This document shows, in pieces, positions 12,549 through 23,840 of a stretch of 64,000 bases of DNA; the first letter of the stretch is position 1; every line of letters begins with the position of its first letter. The stretch spans positions 1 to 64,000 of the forward strand of contig NZ_MKKA01000061.1 of the NCBI RefSeq assembly GCF_001942405.1. The letters are read 5' to 3'. Origin of the DNA: Ornithinimicrobium sp. CNJ-824 (GTDB lineage: Bacteria > Actinomycetota > Actinomycetes > Actinomycetales > Dermatophilaceae). The translations under genes were made by a program, and so were the position numbers. The notes under the pieces were generated by a model that did not search any database, was not told where the DNA came from, and saw only the letters and a list, made by a program, of their open reading frames with translations.

Positions 12549-13705
12549 GTGCGGGTGGCATCGTGACCGAGTCGTTCCTGCCGGCGCTCAACGGGGTGAC
12601 GACCAGCGTGTGCAAGATCCTGGAGAACCTCCGGGCCGGCGGCCACGAGGCCCTCGTCGTCGCCCCCGGCACCAGCCCGTGGAGCCCCACGGCCACCCCC
12701 GAGTGGTACGCCGGGTTCCCGGTGCACCCGGTGACCAGCGTCCCGGTGCGCCAGTTCCGGGTGGGGCTGCCCTCCTACGAGCTGGAGACCGTGCTGCACC
12801 GCTTCGCCCCGGACGTCGTGCACGTCTCCTCCCCCTTCGTCCTGGGCGTCCGTGGCCTGACGGCCGCCCGCGCCCTGGGGCTGCCCTCGGTCGCGGTCTA
12901 CCAGACCGACATGCCCTCCTACATCCGCCAGCACTCCGGCCCGGCCGGCGACCTGACCTCCCGGGCCGCCTGGCGGTGGATCCGCCGGATCCACCAGCAG
13001 GCGGACCTCACGCTGGCCCCGTCCACGGCGGCGCTGCACGACCTGGCCGACCACGACGTCCCGCGGGTGGCCCTGTGGGGACGCGGGGTGGACGCGGACC
13101 TCTTCCACCCGGGGCGGGCGGCCGACGAGCAGACCCGGGCGCTGCGGGCACGGCTGGCGCCGCACGGGGAGGTGCTGCTGGGCTACGTCGGGCGGCTGGC
13201 GCCCGAGAAGGAGCTGCACCGCCTGGCCGAGCTGGACGACCTGCCGGGCACCCGGCTGGTCCTGGTCGGGGAGGGGCCCAGCCGGGAGCAGCTGGCCGAG
13301 CTGCTGCCGGGCGCGGCGTTCCTCGGCCGGCAGGAGGGCATCGACCTGGCCCGGGCCTACGCCGCCTTCGACGTGTTCGTGCACACCGGCACGCGGGAGA
13401 CCTTCGGCCAGACGCTGCAGGAGGCGGCCGCCGCCGGACTCCCGGTGGTCGCCCCGGCCCGGGGCGGCCCGCTGGACCTCGTCGAGGACGGCCGCACCGG
13501 CGCCCTCTTCGACCCCGACCTGCCCGGCGCGGTGCGGGCCGCCGTCGAGAGCCTGCTCGTCGGGCCGGACGCCGCCGACCGCCGCGCGCGGACGGGGGCT
13601 GCGGGGCGGACGCTGGTGGTAGGACGCTCCTGGCCGGCCCTGGTGGAGGAGCTGCTGGGCCACTACGGCCGGGTGGTGTCGGAGGCCGCGCACGCGGCCG
13701 CCTGA
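12549..13705 (+). CDS. GT4 mannosyltransferase, MgtA/PimB-like, frameshifted near start
   Basis: A glycosyltransferase of family GT4 related to mycobacterial MgtA/PimB, which transfers mannose from GDP-mannose to lipid acceptors. GTG at 12549 (GGAG ribosome-binding site just before it) reads V-R-V-A, then one base is missing at about 12559, after which the main frame reads IVTESFLPALNGVTTSV, the family's N-terminus. Later motifs: VYQTDMPSYIRQHS, APSTAALHDL, RGVDADLF, LLGYVGRLAPEKEL, and the donor-binding E-x7-E region THTGTRETFGQTLQEA-like. Repaired length is about 385 aa. Directly after manC, which supplies its donor. If the base really is absent, translation could start at the GTG at 12563 at the cost of the first strand. 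Confidence 0.85.
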
Positions 13706-13718
13706 CCGTCGAGGGGAC

Positions 13719-16165
<2,447 letters not shown>

Positions 16166-16199
16166 GCTCCGCCCCCCCCCGACCGCCCGGGCGGTCAGC

Positions 16200-16230
16200 A
16201 CGGGCCCCTCCCCGCCGGGGAGGGGCCCGT
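16200..16230. terminator. bidirectional terminator between mdh and DUF3017 gene
   Basis: Perfect 14-bp stem, ACGGGCCCCTCCCC at 16200-16213 with GGGGAGGGGCCCGT at 16217-16230 and a 3-base loop, located between two convergent genes. A separate 16-bp perfect palindrome (GACCGCCCGGGCGGTC, 16181-16196) lies just before it. Confidence 0.75.
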
Positions 16231-16248
16231 CGTCGTCGCGGGGCGCGC

Positions 16249-16577
16249 TCAGCGCAGGCGCAGCGTGGCGGCCAGCACCGCGACCGCCAGCCCGAGCGTG
16301 GCCAGGGTCGCCGCGTCCAGCCAGCGGGACCGCACGGCCAGCCCTCCGACCGCGGCGTCCGGCAGCAGCGCCCGGGCGAGCGCGAGGACCCCCATGGTGC
16401 CGCCGACGGCATACCCGTAGGCCCGCAGGTTCTCGGTGACCAAAAGCACGGCGGCCACGGCCAGCCCGAGCACCCCCGCGCCCCACCACGGCCCCAGCGC
16501 CTGGTGGGCGCGGCCGCCCGGCGCTCGGCCTCGGGGTCGTCCTCGAGCGGACCCCCGCCGGCCGCTCCCGGCGTCAC
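16249..16577 (-). CDS. DUF3017 membrane protein, frameshifted
   Basis: A small membrane protein of the DUF3017 family, about 109 aa. The hydrophilic N-terminus ([20 protein letters not shown]) is in one frame. One base is missing at about 16507-16509, and the rest ([20 protein letters not shown], then two more hydrophobic segments ending [16 protein letters not shown]...) is in another. The GTG start overlaps the folD stop by GTGA. The same folD-DUF3017 pair occurs in mycobacteria and other actinobacteria. Function unknown. Confidence 0.78.
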
Positions 16578-17431
16578 GCCGGGCCGGTGCCGGCGGACCG
16601 CTCGGCGGCCTCCACCACGTTGCGCAGCAGCATCGCCCGGGTCATCGGCCCGGCGCCGCCCGGGTTCGGCGAGAGCCAGCCGGCGACCTCGGCGACGTCC
16701 GGGTGGACGTCGCCGGCGATCTTCCCGTCCCGGCGGGCCACCCCGACGTCGAGGACCGCGGCCCCCGGACGGACCATGTCCGGGGTGACCAGGTCGGGGA
16801 CGCCCGCGGCGGCCACGACGACGTCCGCCCGGCGGGTGTGGGCGGCCAGGTCACGGGTCCCGGTGTGGCACTGCGTGACCGTGGCGTTCTCCGAGCGGCG
16901 CGACAGGATCAGGCCCAGCGGCCGCCCGACGGTCAGCCCGCGGCCGACGACGACGACCTCCGCACCGTCCAGGGGCACGTCGTAGCGTCGCAGCAGCTCC
17001 ACCACCCCGACCGGGGTGCAGGGCAGCGGCGCCGGCTCCCCCAGGACGAGGGAGCCCAGGTTGAACGGGTGCAGACCGTCCACGTCCTTGACCGGGTGGA
17101 CCCGGGAGAGGATCGCGAACTCGTCGAGCCCGGTCGGCTGCTGCACGAGGAAGGCGGTGCAGGCCGGGTCGGCGTTGAGCTCGTCGACCACCCCGAGCAC
17201 GTCCTCCAGCGACGACCCGGCCGGCAGGTCGCGCCGGATGCTGGCCACCCCGATCTCCGCGCAGTCGCGGTGCTTGGCACCCACGTACCAGGTGCTGGCG
17301 GGGTCGTCGCCGACCAGCACCGTGCCCAGCCCGGGGACGACACCTGCCTCGGCCAGGGCCTCGACCCTGGTCCGCAGCTCGTCCTTGATCGTGGCCAGGA
17401 CGGCCTTGCCGTCCAGGATCGTGGCGCTCAT
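16574..17431 (-). CDS. folD: bifunctional methylenetetrahydrofolate dehydrogenase/cyclohydrolase
   Basis: A 285-aa enzyme that converts 5,10-methylene-THF to 10-formyl-THF in two steps. The active-site Y-x3-K is [21 protein letters not shown] and the NADP-binding [17 protein letters not shown] (a Thr in place of the usual Ser after L) and [15 protein letters not shown] are intact. 10-formyl-THF is the one-carbon donor for PurN and PurH, encoded just upstream on the same strand. A -10 box 7 nt before the ATG suggests its own leaderless transcript. Confidence 0.95.
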   Translation of the reverse strand: MSATILDGKAVLATIKDELRTRVEALAEAGVVPGLGTVLVGDDPASTWYVGAKHRDCAEIGVASIRRDLPAGSSLEDVLGVVDELNADPACTAFLVQQPTGLDEFAILSRVHPVKDVDGLHPFNLGSLVLGEPAPLPCTPVGVVELLRRYDVPLDGAEVVVVGRGLTVGRPLGLILSRRSENATVTQCHTGTRDLAAHTRRADVVVAAAGVPDLVTPDMVRPGAAVLDVGVARRDGKIAGDVHPDVAEVAGWLSPNPGGAGPMTRAMLLRNVVEAAERSAGTGPA

Positions 17432-17438
17432 GGGCCCG

Positions 17439-17444
17439 AGTGTA
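17439..17444 (-). promoter_or_regulatory. leaderless -10 box for folD
   Basis: TACACT on the minus strand, 7 nt before the folD ATG at 17431. It lies in the 22-bp gap after purH. Confidence 0.5.
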
Positions 17445-17453
17445 GGGGCTGGC

Positions 17454-19037
17454 TCAGTGGGCGAAGTGGCGGGTGCCGGTGAAGTACATGGTCGCCCCCG
17501 CGGCCTCCGCCGCGGCGACGACCTCCTCGTCCCGGATCGACCCGCCCGGCGCGACGACGGCGCGCACCCCGGCGTCCAGAAGGACCTGCAGGCCGTCGGC
17601 GAAGGGGAAGAAGGCGTCGGAGGCGGCGACCGAGCCGGCGGCGCGCTCCCCCGCCCGGTCCACCGCGAGGTGGCAGGAGTCCACCCGGTTGACCTGGCCC
17701 ATGCCGATGCCCACGCTGGCGCCGTCGGCGGCCAGCAGGATCGCGTTCGACTTGGTCGCCCGCACCGCGCGCCAGGCGAACTGGAGGTCGGCCAGCGTGG
17801 CCTCGTCCGCGGGGCGGCCGCTGACCAGCCGCCAGCGGGAGGCGTCGTCCCCGCCGTCGTCGACGACCGCGTCCACCGTGTCGACGGACTGCATCAGCAG
17901 GCCCCCGGAGACCGGCCGGGTCTCCACCCCCCCGCGGGCGGGCGGGGCGACGCGCAGCAGCCGCAGGTTCTTCTTCCTCCCCAGCAGCTCCAGGGCCTCC
18001 GGCTCGAAGTCGGGCGCGAGCACGACCTCGGTGAAGACGTCCTCGAGCTGCTCGGCCATCGCCGCGGTGACGGGCCGGTTCGCCGCGACGATGCCGCCGA
18101 AGGCCGACACCGGGTCGCACGCGTGCGCCCGGCGGTGGGCCTGGGCCACGTCCTCCCCGACGGCGATGCCGCAGGGGTTGGCGTGCTTGACGATCGCCAC
18201 CGTCGGCCGGTCGCCGTGGTCGTGGGCGGCCCGCCACGCCGCGTCGGCGTCGACGTAGTTGTTGTACGACATCTCCTTGCCGCCCAGCTGCTCCGCCTGG
18301 GCCAGGCCGGGCGTCGTCCGGAAGCCGTCGGCGTAGATCGCCGCCCGCTGGTGGGGGTTCTCGCCGTAGCGCAGCACCGCCCTGCGCTCCCAGGTCCCCC
18401 CGACCCAGGCCGGGAACCTGGTGCCGTCGGAGGTGTCGGCGACGACGTCGCCCATCCAGGAGGCGACGTGCACGTCGTAGGTGGCGGTGTGGACGAACGC
18501 CTCGGCCGCCAGGCGGCGGCGCTCGTCCAGGGTGAAGCCGCCGCCGGCAACCGCGTCGAGCACCTGCGGGTATGCCGTGGGGCTGGTCACCACGGCCACG
18601 CTGCGGTGGTTCTTCGCCGCGGCGCGGACCATCGACGGCCCGCCGATGTCGATCTGCTCGACGCACTCGTCCTGACCGGCGCCGGAGGCCACCGTCTCGG
18701 CGAAGGGGTAGAGGTTGCACACGACGAGGTCGAAGGCCTCCACCCCCAGCTCCTCGAGCTGGGCGATGTGGTCGGGGTTGGCGGTGTCCGCCAGGATGCC
18801 GGCGTGCACCCGCGGGTGCAGGGTCTTGACCCTCCCGTCGAGGCACTCGGGGAAGCCGGTCAGCTCCTCGACCCGGGTGACCGGCGCCCCGGCGGCCTCG
18901 ATGCGCGCGGCGGTGGAGCCGGTGGAGACGATGGCCACGCCCGCGGCGTGCAGGCCGCGGGCGAGGTCCTCCAGCCCGGCCTTGTCGTAGACGGAGACGA
19001 GCGCGCGGCGGACGGGTCGGCGGTCGGGAACGGTCAC
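17454..19037 (-). CDS. purH: bifunctional AICAR formyltransferase/IMP cyclohydrolase
   Basis: A 527-aa enzyme for the last two steps of IMP synthesis. The N-terminal cyclohydrolase domain has [26 protein letters not shown] and [14 protein letters not shown]. The C-terminal formyltransferase has the catalytic Lys-His in [13 protein letters not shown], plus [18 protein letters not shown] and the C-terminal HFAH. The GTG at 19037 ([13 protein letters not shown]) is chosen because GAGGAG lies upstream and everything further upstream in this frame is the riboswitch RNA. The SD region GAGG-AGAA-CCTC can fold on itself, so initiation may be gated by the leader. Confidence 0.96.
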   Translation of the reverse strand: MTVPDRRPVRRALVSVYDKAGLEDLARGLHAAGVAIVSTGSTAARIEAAGAPVTRVEELTGFPECLDGRVKTLHPRVHAGILADTANPDHIAQLEELGVEAFDLVVCNLYPFAETVASGAGQDECVEQIDIGGPSMVRAAAKNHRSVAVVTSPTAYPQVLDAVAGGGFTLDERRRLAAEAFVHTATYDVHVASWMGDVVADTSDGTRFPAWVGGTWERRAVLRYGENPHQRAAIYADGFRTTPGLAQAEQLGGKEMSYNNYVDADAAWRAAHDHGDRPTVAIVKHANPCGIAVGEDVAQAHRRAHACDPVSAFGGIVAANRPVTAAMAEQLEDVFTEVVLAPDFEPEALELLGRKKNLRLLRVAPPARGGVETRPVSGGLLMQSVDTVDAVVDDGGDDASRWRLVSGRPADEATLADLQFAWRAVRATKSNAILLAADGASVGIGMGQVNRVDSCHLAVDRAGERAAGSVAASDAFFPFADGLQVLLDAGVRAVVAPGGSIRDEEVVAAAEAAGATMYFTGTRHFAH

Positions 19038-19067
19038 GGAGGTTCTCCTCGCGGTCGGACGGATCGG

Positions 19068-19138
19068 TGCGGGCACCCAGGCGGGCGATGCCCACGAACG
19101 TCACTCCCCGGTGGTGGTCCACCTGCGCCAGTCGTGTG
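19068..19138 (-). promoter_or_regulatory. ZTP (pfl-type) riboswitch upstream of purH
   Basis: The minus-strand leader of purH contains the conserved blocks of the ZTP riboswitch in the right order: GACTGGCG (19133-19126), GTGGACCAC, CCACCGGGGAG (19114-19104) and CGCCTGGG (19083-19076), closed by complementary G/C runs. This RNA class senses ZTP/ZMP, which build up when 10-formyl-THF is short, and is known to sit upstream of purH and folate genes. ZMP is a PurH substrate, so feedback is direct. Whether it acts on elongation or on the SD hairpin just downstream cannot be told here. Identification is by eye from the consensus. Confidence 0.8.
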
Positions 19139-19144
19139 GCGGCC

Positions 19145-19150
19145 AGTCTA
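19145..19150 (-). promoter_or_regulatory. -10 box for the purH leader
   Basis: TAGACT on the minus strand, overlapping the purN stop codon. Transcription starting about 7 nt downstream would begin at the 5' edge of the ZTP riboswitch and give a leader of about 100 nt, so purH can be transcribed separately from purN. Confidence 0.5.
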
Positions 19151-19789
19151 GGGGTGCCTGCGGGTCTTGTGGCCAGGGTCCCGCAGCAGCCGCGGGAGCT
19201 CCTCCACGAGCATGGCCCGCTCCACCGTCTTGATCCGCTCGTGCAGGGACCCCTCGGTGTCCGACGCGTGCACCTCCACGGCACGCTGGGCGATGACCGG
19301 ACCGGTGTCGACGCCCGCGTCGACCTCGTGCAGGGTGCAGCCGGTCACCGTGACCCCGGCGGCCAGGGCGTCGCGGACGGCGTGCGCGCCGGGGAAGCTG
19401 GGCAGCAGCGCCGGGTGGGTGTTGACCACCGTGAACCGGTCGAGCACCTGCGGACCGAGGATCTTCATGAACCCGGCGGAGACCACCAGGTCGGGCGCGT
19501 GCCGCGCGAGGGCCGCCGCCAGCGCCCCGTCCCAGGCGGCCCGGTCGGCATGGTCGGCCAGCCGCACCACGAACGTGGGGACCCCCGCCCGCTCCGCGCG
19601 CTCCAGCCCCAGGATGCCGTCCCGGTCCGCACCGACGGCCACGACCTCCACCCCGTAGCCCGGGTCGGCGCAGGCGTCGAGGACGGCCTGCAGGAGGGTG
19701 CCGGACCCGGACACCAGCACGACGACCCGGGCCGGCTCCCCCGCCACGGGCCGGACGGGCGACGGGCCGGGCTCGGGCACCGTGCTCAC
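19148..19789 (-). CDS. purN: phosphoribosylglycinamide formyltransferase
   Basis: A 213-aa enzyme transferring the formyl group of 10-formyl-THF to GAR in purine synthesis. VVVLVSGSGTLLQAVLDA binds the phosphate. VSAGFMKILGPQVL, the catalytic Asn-x-His in VNTHPALLPSFPGAHAV, and the catalytic Asp region LHEVDAGVDTGPVIAQ follow. The GTG at 19789 overlaps the stop of the DUF6350 gene by GTGA. Order DUF6350-purN-purH is the same as Rv0955-purN-purH in M. tuberculosis. Confidence 0.95.
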   Translation of the reverse strand: MSTVPEPGPSPVRPVAGEPARVVVLVSGSGTLLQAVLDACADPGYGVEVVAVGADRDGILGLERAERAGVPTFVVRLADHADRAAWDGALAAALARHAPDLVVSAGFMKILGPQVLDRFTVVNTHPALLPSFPGAHAVRDALAAGVTVTGCTLHEVDAGVDTGPVIAQRAVEVHASDTEGSLHERIKTVERAMLVEELPRLLRDPGHKTRRHP

Positions 19790-21083
19790 CGCCGGGCCGG
19801 GCCCCGGCCGCCGAGCAGGTGCCGCACCGTCACGACGAGCACCGCCCCGGCAGCCACCTGGGCGCCGAGCAGACCCGCGAAGCGCCACGGGAGGACACCC
19901 ACGGTGCCGAGCAGCCCGGGCGTCAGACCGCCCGTGGAGAGCCAGCCGAGCAGCAGGGCCACCCCGGCCACGAGGAGGGCTCCGACGAGGGCGGTGCGGG
20001 CCTTGGTCCACCAGGTGGACAGCCGCGGGGCGGCGCCGACGACCCGGTGCCCGAGCCACCCGCCGGCGACCAGGGGCACGAGCGCCATGGCCCACAGCCC
20101 CGGCGGCAGCACCCCCGGCTCGGGCAGGGCACCGAGCACGGGCAGCAGGGGCAGTTCGCCCGGGGTGGACTCGGCCCAGCCGACGTGGACGGTGCCGACG
20201 TGCACCCCGGCCCCGGCGAGCCACGCCACGGCCCAGACCATGAGGTTGGGCAGGACGAGCAGCTGGGCCAGGGTCAGCACGGCGGTGCGACCCAGCCGGC
20301 GTCCAGCGCGGCGTAGAGGGCCAGGACCCGGTCGCCACGCATGAGCAGCAGACCGAGCACCATGAGGAAGGCCACCGCGGTGAACCCGACGACGACCTCC
20401 ACGGCCGGCGCCACGGCCCGGCGCACGCTCGCCGGGGTGCGGCGCGTCGTCCAGCGCAGCCCGGCGTCCACGACCGGGTGGTCGGCCCGACGGTGCTCGG
20501 CCCACCACACCCACAGCACCGCCAGGGCGGGCACCAGCAGCGCCCCGGGCACGAGGCTCGGCAACCACACCGGGGCCAGCCCGAAGCTGGCGGTGTGGGC
20601 CAGCAGCAGGGCCGCGACGGCATACCCCAGCACGAAGGCGAGCGCCTCGTCGCCGCCGAGCGCGTGCCAGGCGGCCCGCCAGCCACCGATCCGGGGGACG
20701 CGTGCGCGCAGGTCGGTGCGGGCGAGCACCACCTGGTGCGCGGCGTAGGCGCAGACGCCCACGAGCAGGAAGGTCAGGGCCAGGGGGGCCAGCACGACGT
20801 CGGTGCCGTCGGCGCGCACCTCGGCCCGGTGCGCCAGGGCCCACACGTCGACGGAGGCGCCCAGCGTCTGCCAGAACGAGGCGGTGCTGCGCTCGTCCGC
20901 GACCCAGGTCACCACGGTGGGGACGGCGACCGCGATGGCGCCCAGCAGCACGCAGGCCGCCCCGGACAGGACGGACAGCAGCAGCCCGAGAACCCGCCCC
21001 GCCGTCAATCCCCGGGGACGGGGGGCGGGGCCGTCGTGGCGGTCGGGGTCGGGGACGGTGTCCGGGCGCTGCAGCACAGTCAT
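19786..21083 (-). CDS. DUF6350 (PerM-like) integral membrane protein, frameshifted
   Basis: A polytopic membrane protein, about 432 aa after repair, with some 8-10 hydrophobic segments (for instance VLGLLLSVLSGAACVLLGAI, ALTFLLVGVCAYAAHQV and LVAGVALLLGWLSTGGL). One base is missing at about 20295-20297, at ALDAG/LGRTAVLTLAQLLVLPNL. The TLAQLLVLPNLMVWA segment and the position directly before purN match the family that includes mycobacterial Rv0955 (PerM), linked there to cell division and persistence. Assignment to PerM by synteny and topology is inference. Confidence 0.8.
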
Positions 21084-21124
21084 GGCGGGTCCATCGTCGC
21101 GCGCCGCGACGGGGCACGGTGGCA

Positions 21125-21170
21125 GGCGCGCCGACGGGCGGCCCCGGGGAGGGACCGCCCGTCGCGCGCC
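21125..21170 (-). terminator. terminator after sucCD
   Basis: Long GC-rich hairpin just beyond the sucD stop: GGCGCGCCGACGGGCGG at 21125-21141 against CCGCCCGTCGCGCGCC at 21155-21170, 16 pairs with one bulged base. No T tract follows. Confidence 0.65.
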
Positions 21171-21185
21171 GGTGCCGGAGGCGGG

Positions 21186-22076
21186 TCAGTCCAGCCCGGC
21201 CACGATCTCCCGCATGAGCCGCGCCGTCTCCGAGGGGGTCTTGCCGACCTTGACGCCGGCGGCCTCGAGGGCCTCCTTCTTGGCCTGCGCCGTCCCGGAG
21301 GAGCCGGACACGATGGCGCCGGCGTGCCCCATCGTCTTGCCCTCCGGGGCGGTGAAGCCGGCCACGTAGCCCACGACGGGCTTGGTGACGTTGGCCTTGA
21401 TGTAGTCCGCGGCACGCTCCTCCGCGTCGCCGCCGATCTCCCCGATCATGACGATCGCGTCCGTCTCCGGGTCGTCCTGGAAGGCCTGGAGGCAGTCGAT
21501 GTGGGTGGTCCCGATGATCGGGTCGCCCCCGATGCCGACGGCCGTGGAGAAGCCGATGTCACGCAGCTCGTACATCATCTGGTAGGTCAGCGTGCCGGAC
21601 TTGGACACCAGGCCGATCCGGCCGGGGCCGGCGATGTCGGCCGGGATGATGCCGGCGTTGGACATCCCCGGGCTGATCAGCCCCGGGCAGTTGGGGCCCA
21701 CGATGCGGGTGGTGCCCTTGTCCCGGGCGTAGGCCCAGAACTCGGCCGTGTCGCGGACCGCGATGCCCTCGGTGATGACGACGAGGAGCGGCATGCCGGC
21801 GTCGACCGCCTCGATCACCGCGTCCTTCGCGAACTTCGGCGGGACGAAGACGACGGACACGTTCGCGCCGGTCGCCTCCATCGCCTCGGCCACGGAGCCG
21901 AAGACGGGCACGGTGGCGCCGCCCTGGAACTCGACCTCGGTGCCGGCCTTGCGGGGGTTGACCCCGCCGACCACCTGGGTGCCGGAGGCCAGCATCCGCT
22001 GGGTGTGCTTCATGCCCTCGGAGCCGGTCATGCCCTGGACGATGACCTTGGAGCTGTCGTCGAGGAAGATTGCCAT
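21186..22076 (-). CDS. sucD: succinyl-CoA ligase alpha subunit
   Basis: A 296-aa subunit of succinyl-CoA synthetase (TCA cycle, substrate-level phosphorylation). It has the CoA-binding Rossmann start [40 protein letters not shown] and the phosphorylated histidine in [18 protein letters not shown]. Length is normal. It follows sucC by 39 bp in one operon. Confidence 0.96.
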   Translation of the reverse strand: MAIFLDDSSKVIVQGMTGSEGMKHTQRMLASGTQVVGGVNPRKAGTEVEFQGGATVPVFGSVAEAMEATGANVSVVFVPPKFAKDAVIEAVDAGMPLLVVITEGIAVRDTAEFWAYARDKGTTRIVGPNCPGLISPGMSNAGIIPADIAGPGRIGLVSKSGTLTYQMMYELRDIGFSTAVGIGGDPIIGTTHIDCLQAFQDDPETDAIVMIGEIGGDAEERAADYIKANVTKPVVGYVAGFTAPEGKTMGHAGAIVSGSSGTAQAKKEALEAAGVKVGKTPSETARLMREIVAGLD

Positions 22077-22115
22077 AGGAGTCTCTGATCCTTCGTTCGT
22101 GGTCTCGTCGGGGGC

Positions 22116-23297
22116 TTACTTGGCGGCCAGCTCGGCGGCGCTGCGGGCGGCGCCGTCCATGGTCTCCTCGATGGTCACGAGGGGGTGGTTGGCCTCGGCG
22201 AGGATCCGGCGGCCCTCCTCCACGTTGTTGCCGTCGAGGCGCACGACGAGGGGCTTGGTCTCCTCGTCGCCCAGCATCTCCAGGGCCTTGACGATGCCGT
22301 TGGCGACCGCGTCGCAGGAGGTGATGCCGCCGAAGACGTTGACGAAGACCGACCTGACCTGGTCGTCGCCGAGGATGACGTGCAGGCCGTTGGCCATGAC
22401 CTCGGCGGAGGCGCCGCCCCCGATGTCGAGGAAGTTGGCCGGCCTGGCCTTGCCGCCGGTGAACTCCTCGCCGGCGTAGGCCACGACGTCCAGGGTGGAC
22501 ATGACCAGCCCGGCGCCGTTGCCGATGATGCCGACGTTGCCGTCCAGCTTGACGTAGTTGAGGTCCAGCTCCTTGGCCTGCGCCTCCAGCGGGTCGGTGG
22601 CCCCCTTGTCCTCCAGCTCGGCGTGGTGCGGCTGGCGGAAGTCGGCGTTGGCGTCCAGGGTCACCTTGCCGTCGAGGGCGACGATCTGGCCCTCCTCGGT
22701 CTTGACGAGGGGGTTGACCTCCACGAGCGTGGCGTCCTCGTCCCGGTACACGGTCCACAGCTTCTGCAGCACCGGCACGATCTTCTCGCCGGTCTCGGCG
22801 TCGAAGCCGGCCTGCTCGACGATCTCGCGGGCCTTGGTTTCGTCGATCCCGGTGTTGGCGTCGACCTCGACCCGGGCCAGCGCCTCGGGGCGCTCGACCG
22901 CGAGCTGCTCGATCTCCACGCCGCCCTCCTTGGAGCACATGGCCAGCAGCGAGCGGTTGGCGCGGTCCAGCAGGACGGAGAAGTAGTACTCCTCGGCGAT
23001 GCGGGCGCCCTGGGCGATCATCACGCGGTGGACGGTGTGCCCCTTGATGTCCATCCCGAGGATCGCCTCGGCGGCCGCGCGGGCCTCCTCGGCGCTCTTG
23101 GCGACCTTGACGCCCCCGGCCTTGCCGCGACCGCCGGTCTTGACCTGGGCCTTGACGACGGTGACGCCGCCCGAGTCCTCACCGATCCGCCGGGCGGCCT
23201 CGTACGCCTCCTCCGGGGTGTCGGCGGTGGCACCGGCCAGCACGGGGACGCCGTGCTTCTCGAACATGTCGCGTGCTTGGTACTCGAACAGATCCAC
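22116..23297 (-). CDS. sucC: succinyl-CoA ligase beta subunit
   Basis: A 393-aa subunit with an N-terminal ATP-grasp fold ([35 protein letters not shown]) and a C-terminal CoA-ligase domain ([30 protein letters not shown]). It determines nucleotide and succinate binding. The start is a GTG with a weak site (GGGAAGC) upstream. The B12 subunit of methylmalonyl-CoA mutase, whose product succinyl-CoA this enzyme consumes, is encoded immediately upstream. Confidence 0.96.
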   Translation of the reverse strand: MDLFEYQARDMFEKHGVPVLAGATADTPEEAYEAARRIGEDSGGVTVVKAQVKTGGRGKAGGVKVAKSAEEARAAAEAILGMDIKGHTVHRVMIAQGARIAEEYYFSVLLDRANRSLLAMCSKEGGVEIEQLAVERPEALARVEVDANTGIDETKAREIVEQAGFDAETGEKIVPVLQKLWTVYRDEDATLVEVNPLVKTEEGQIVALDGKVTLDANADFRQPHHAELEDKGATDPLEAQAKELDLNYVKLDGNVGIIGNGAGLVMSTLDVVAYAGEEFTGGKARPANFLDIGGGASAEVMANGLHVILGDDQVRSVFVNVFGGITSCDAVANGIVKALEMLGDEETKPLVVRLDGNNVEEGRRILAEANHPLVTIEETMDGAARSAAELAAK

Positions 23298-23346
23298 GAG
23301 TCAGCTTCCCATCGTGTGGTGGTGGTTGGTCGGAACAGGTGTGCCA

Positions 23347-23379
23347 CCGGCCCGGAGGGACGTCCGCCGGACGGGCCGG
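23347..23379 (-). terminator. hairpin between B12-subunit gene and sucC
   Basis: Inverted repeat CCGGCCCG (23347-23354) and CGGGCCGG (23372-23379), just after the stop of the B12-binding subunit. A 17-base loop and no T run make it a modest terminator candidate. Confidence 0.4.
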
Positions 23380-23382
23380 ACC

Positions 23383-23787
23383 TCAGGCGGGCTGGGCGAG
23401 GTGCTCGTCCACCCACCGGGTGATCGAGGAGGTGCTGGTGCCGGGGGTGAAGACCTCCGCCACGCCCATCTCCTTGAGCACCGGGATGTCGTCCTCGGGG
23501 ATGATGCCGCCGCCGAAGACGACGATGTCGCGGGCGTCCTGGTCGGCGAGCAGGTCCAGGACCCGTCGGAAGAGCGTGAGGTGGGCGCCGGAGAGGACCG
23601 ACAGCCCGATCGCGTCGGCGTCCTCGGCGACGGCGGCGGCGACGATCTGCTCCGGGGTCTGGTGCAGCCCGGTGTAGATCACCTCCACACCGGCGTCGCG
23701 CAGGGCGCGGGCGACCACCTTGGCTCCCCGGTCGTGGCCGTCCAGACCCGGCTTGGCCACGACCACGCGCAACGGTGATGAGGTCAT
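23383..23787 (-). CDS. methylmalonyl-CoA mutase, cobalamin-binding small subunit
   Basis: A 134-aa stand-alone B12-binding domain. It has [22 protein letters not shown] with the D-x-H-x2-G motif (DGHDRG) whose His ligates cobalt from below, then [12 protein letters not shown] and [16 protein letters not shown], as in the C-terminal domain of fused mutases. It should assemble with the catalytic subunit encoded at 8503-10086, 13 kb away. A -10 box 6 nt before the ATG gives it a leaderless start, as for the large subunit. Confidence 0.92.
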   Translation of the reverse strand: MTSSPLRVVVAKPGLDGHDRGAKVVARALRDAGVEVIYTGLHQTPEQIVAAAVAEDADAIGLSVLSGAHLTLFRRVLDLLADQDARDIVVFGGGIIPEDDIPVLKEMGVAEVFTPGTSTSSITRWVDEHLAQPA

Positions 23788-23793
23788 GGCCGC

Positions 23794-23799
23794 AGACTA
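23794..23799 (-). promoter_or_regulatory. leaderless -10 box, B12 subunit
   Basis: TAGTCT on the minus strand with exactly 6 nt to the ATG at 23787. Confidence 0.6.
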
Positions 23800-23840
23800 T
23801 CGCAGGCCGTGGGCCCGGCCGGGGGCACCTGCCCGGCGGC

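Noticed and set aside
16181-16196. Perfect palindrome GACCGCCCGGGCGGTC as an operator
   Set aside because: It lies between two convergent gene ends, next to a terminator and far from any start; more likely part of the terminator region.
17454-19076. Longer PurH starting at an upstream in-frame ATG (19076)
   Set aside because: The added N-terminus is encoded by the riboswitch region and is not conserved; the GTG at 19037 has an SD.
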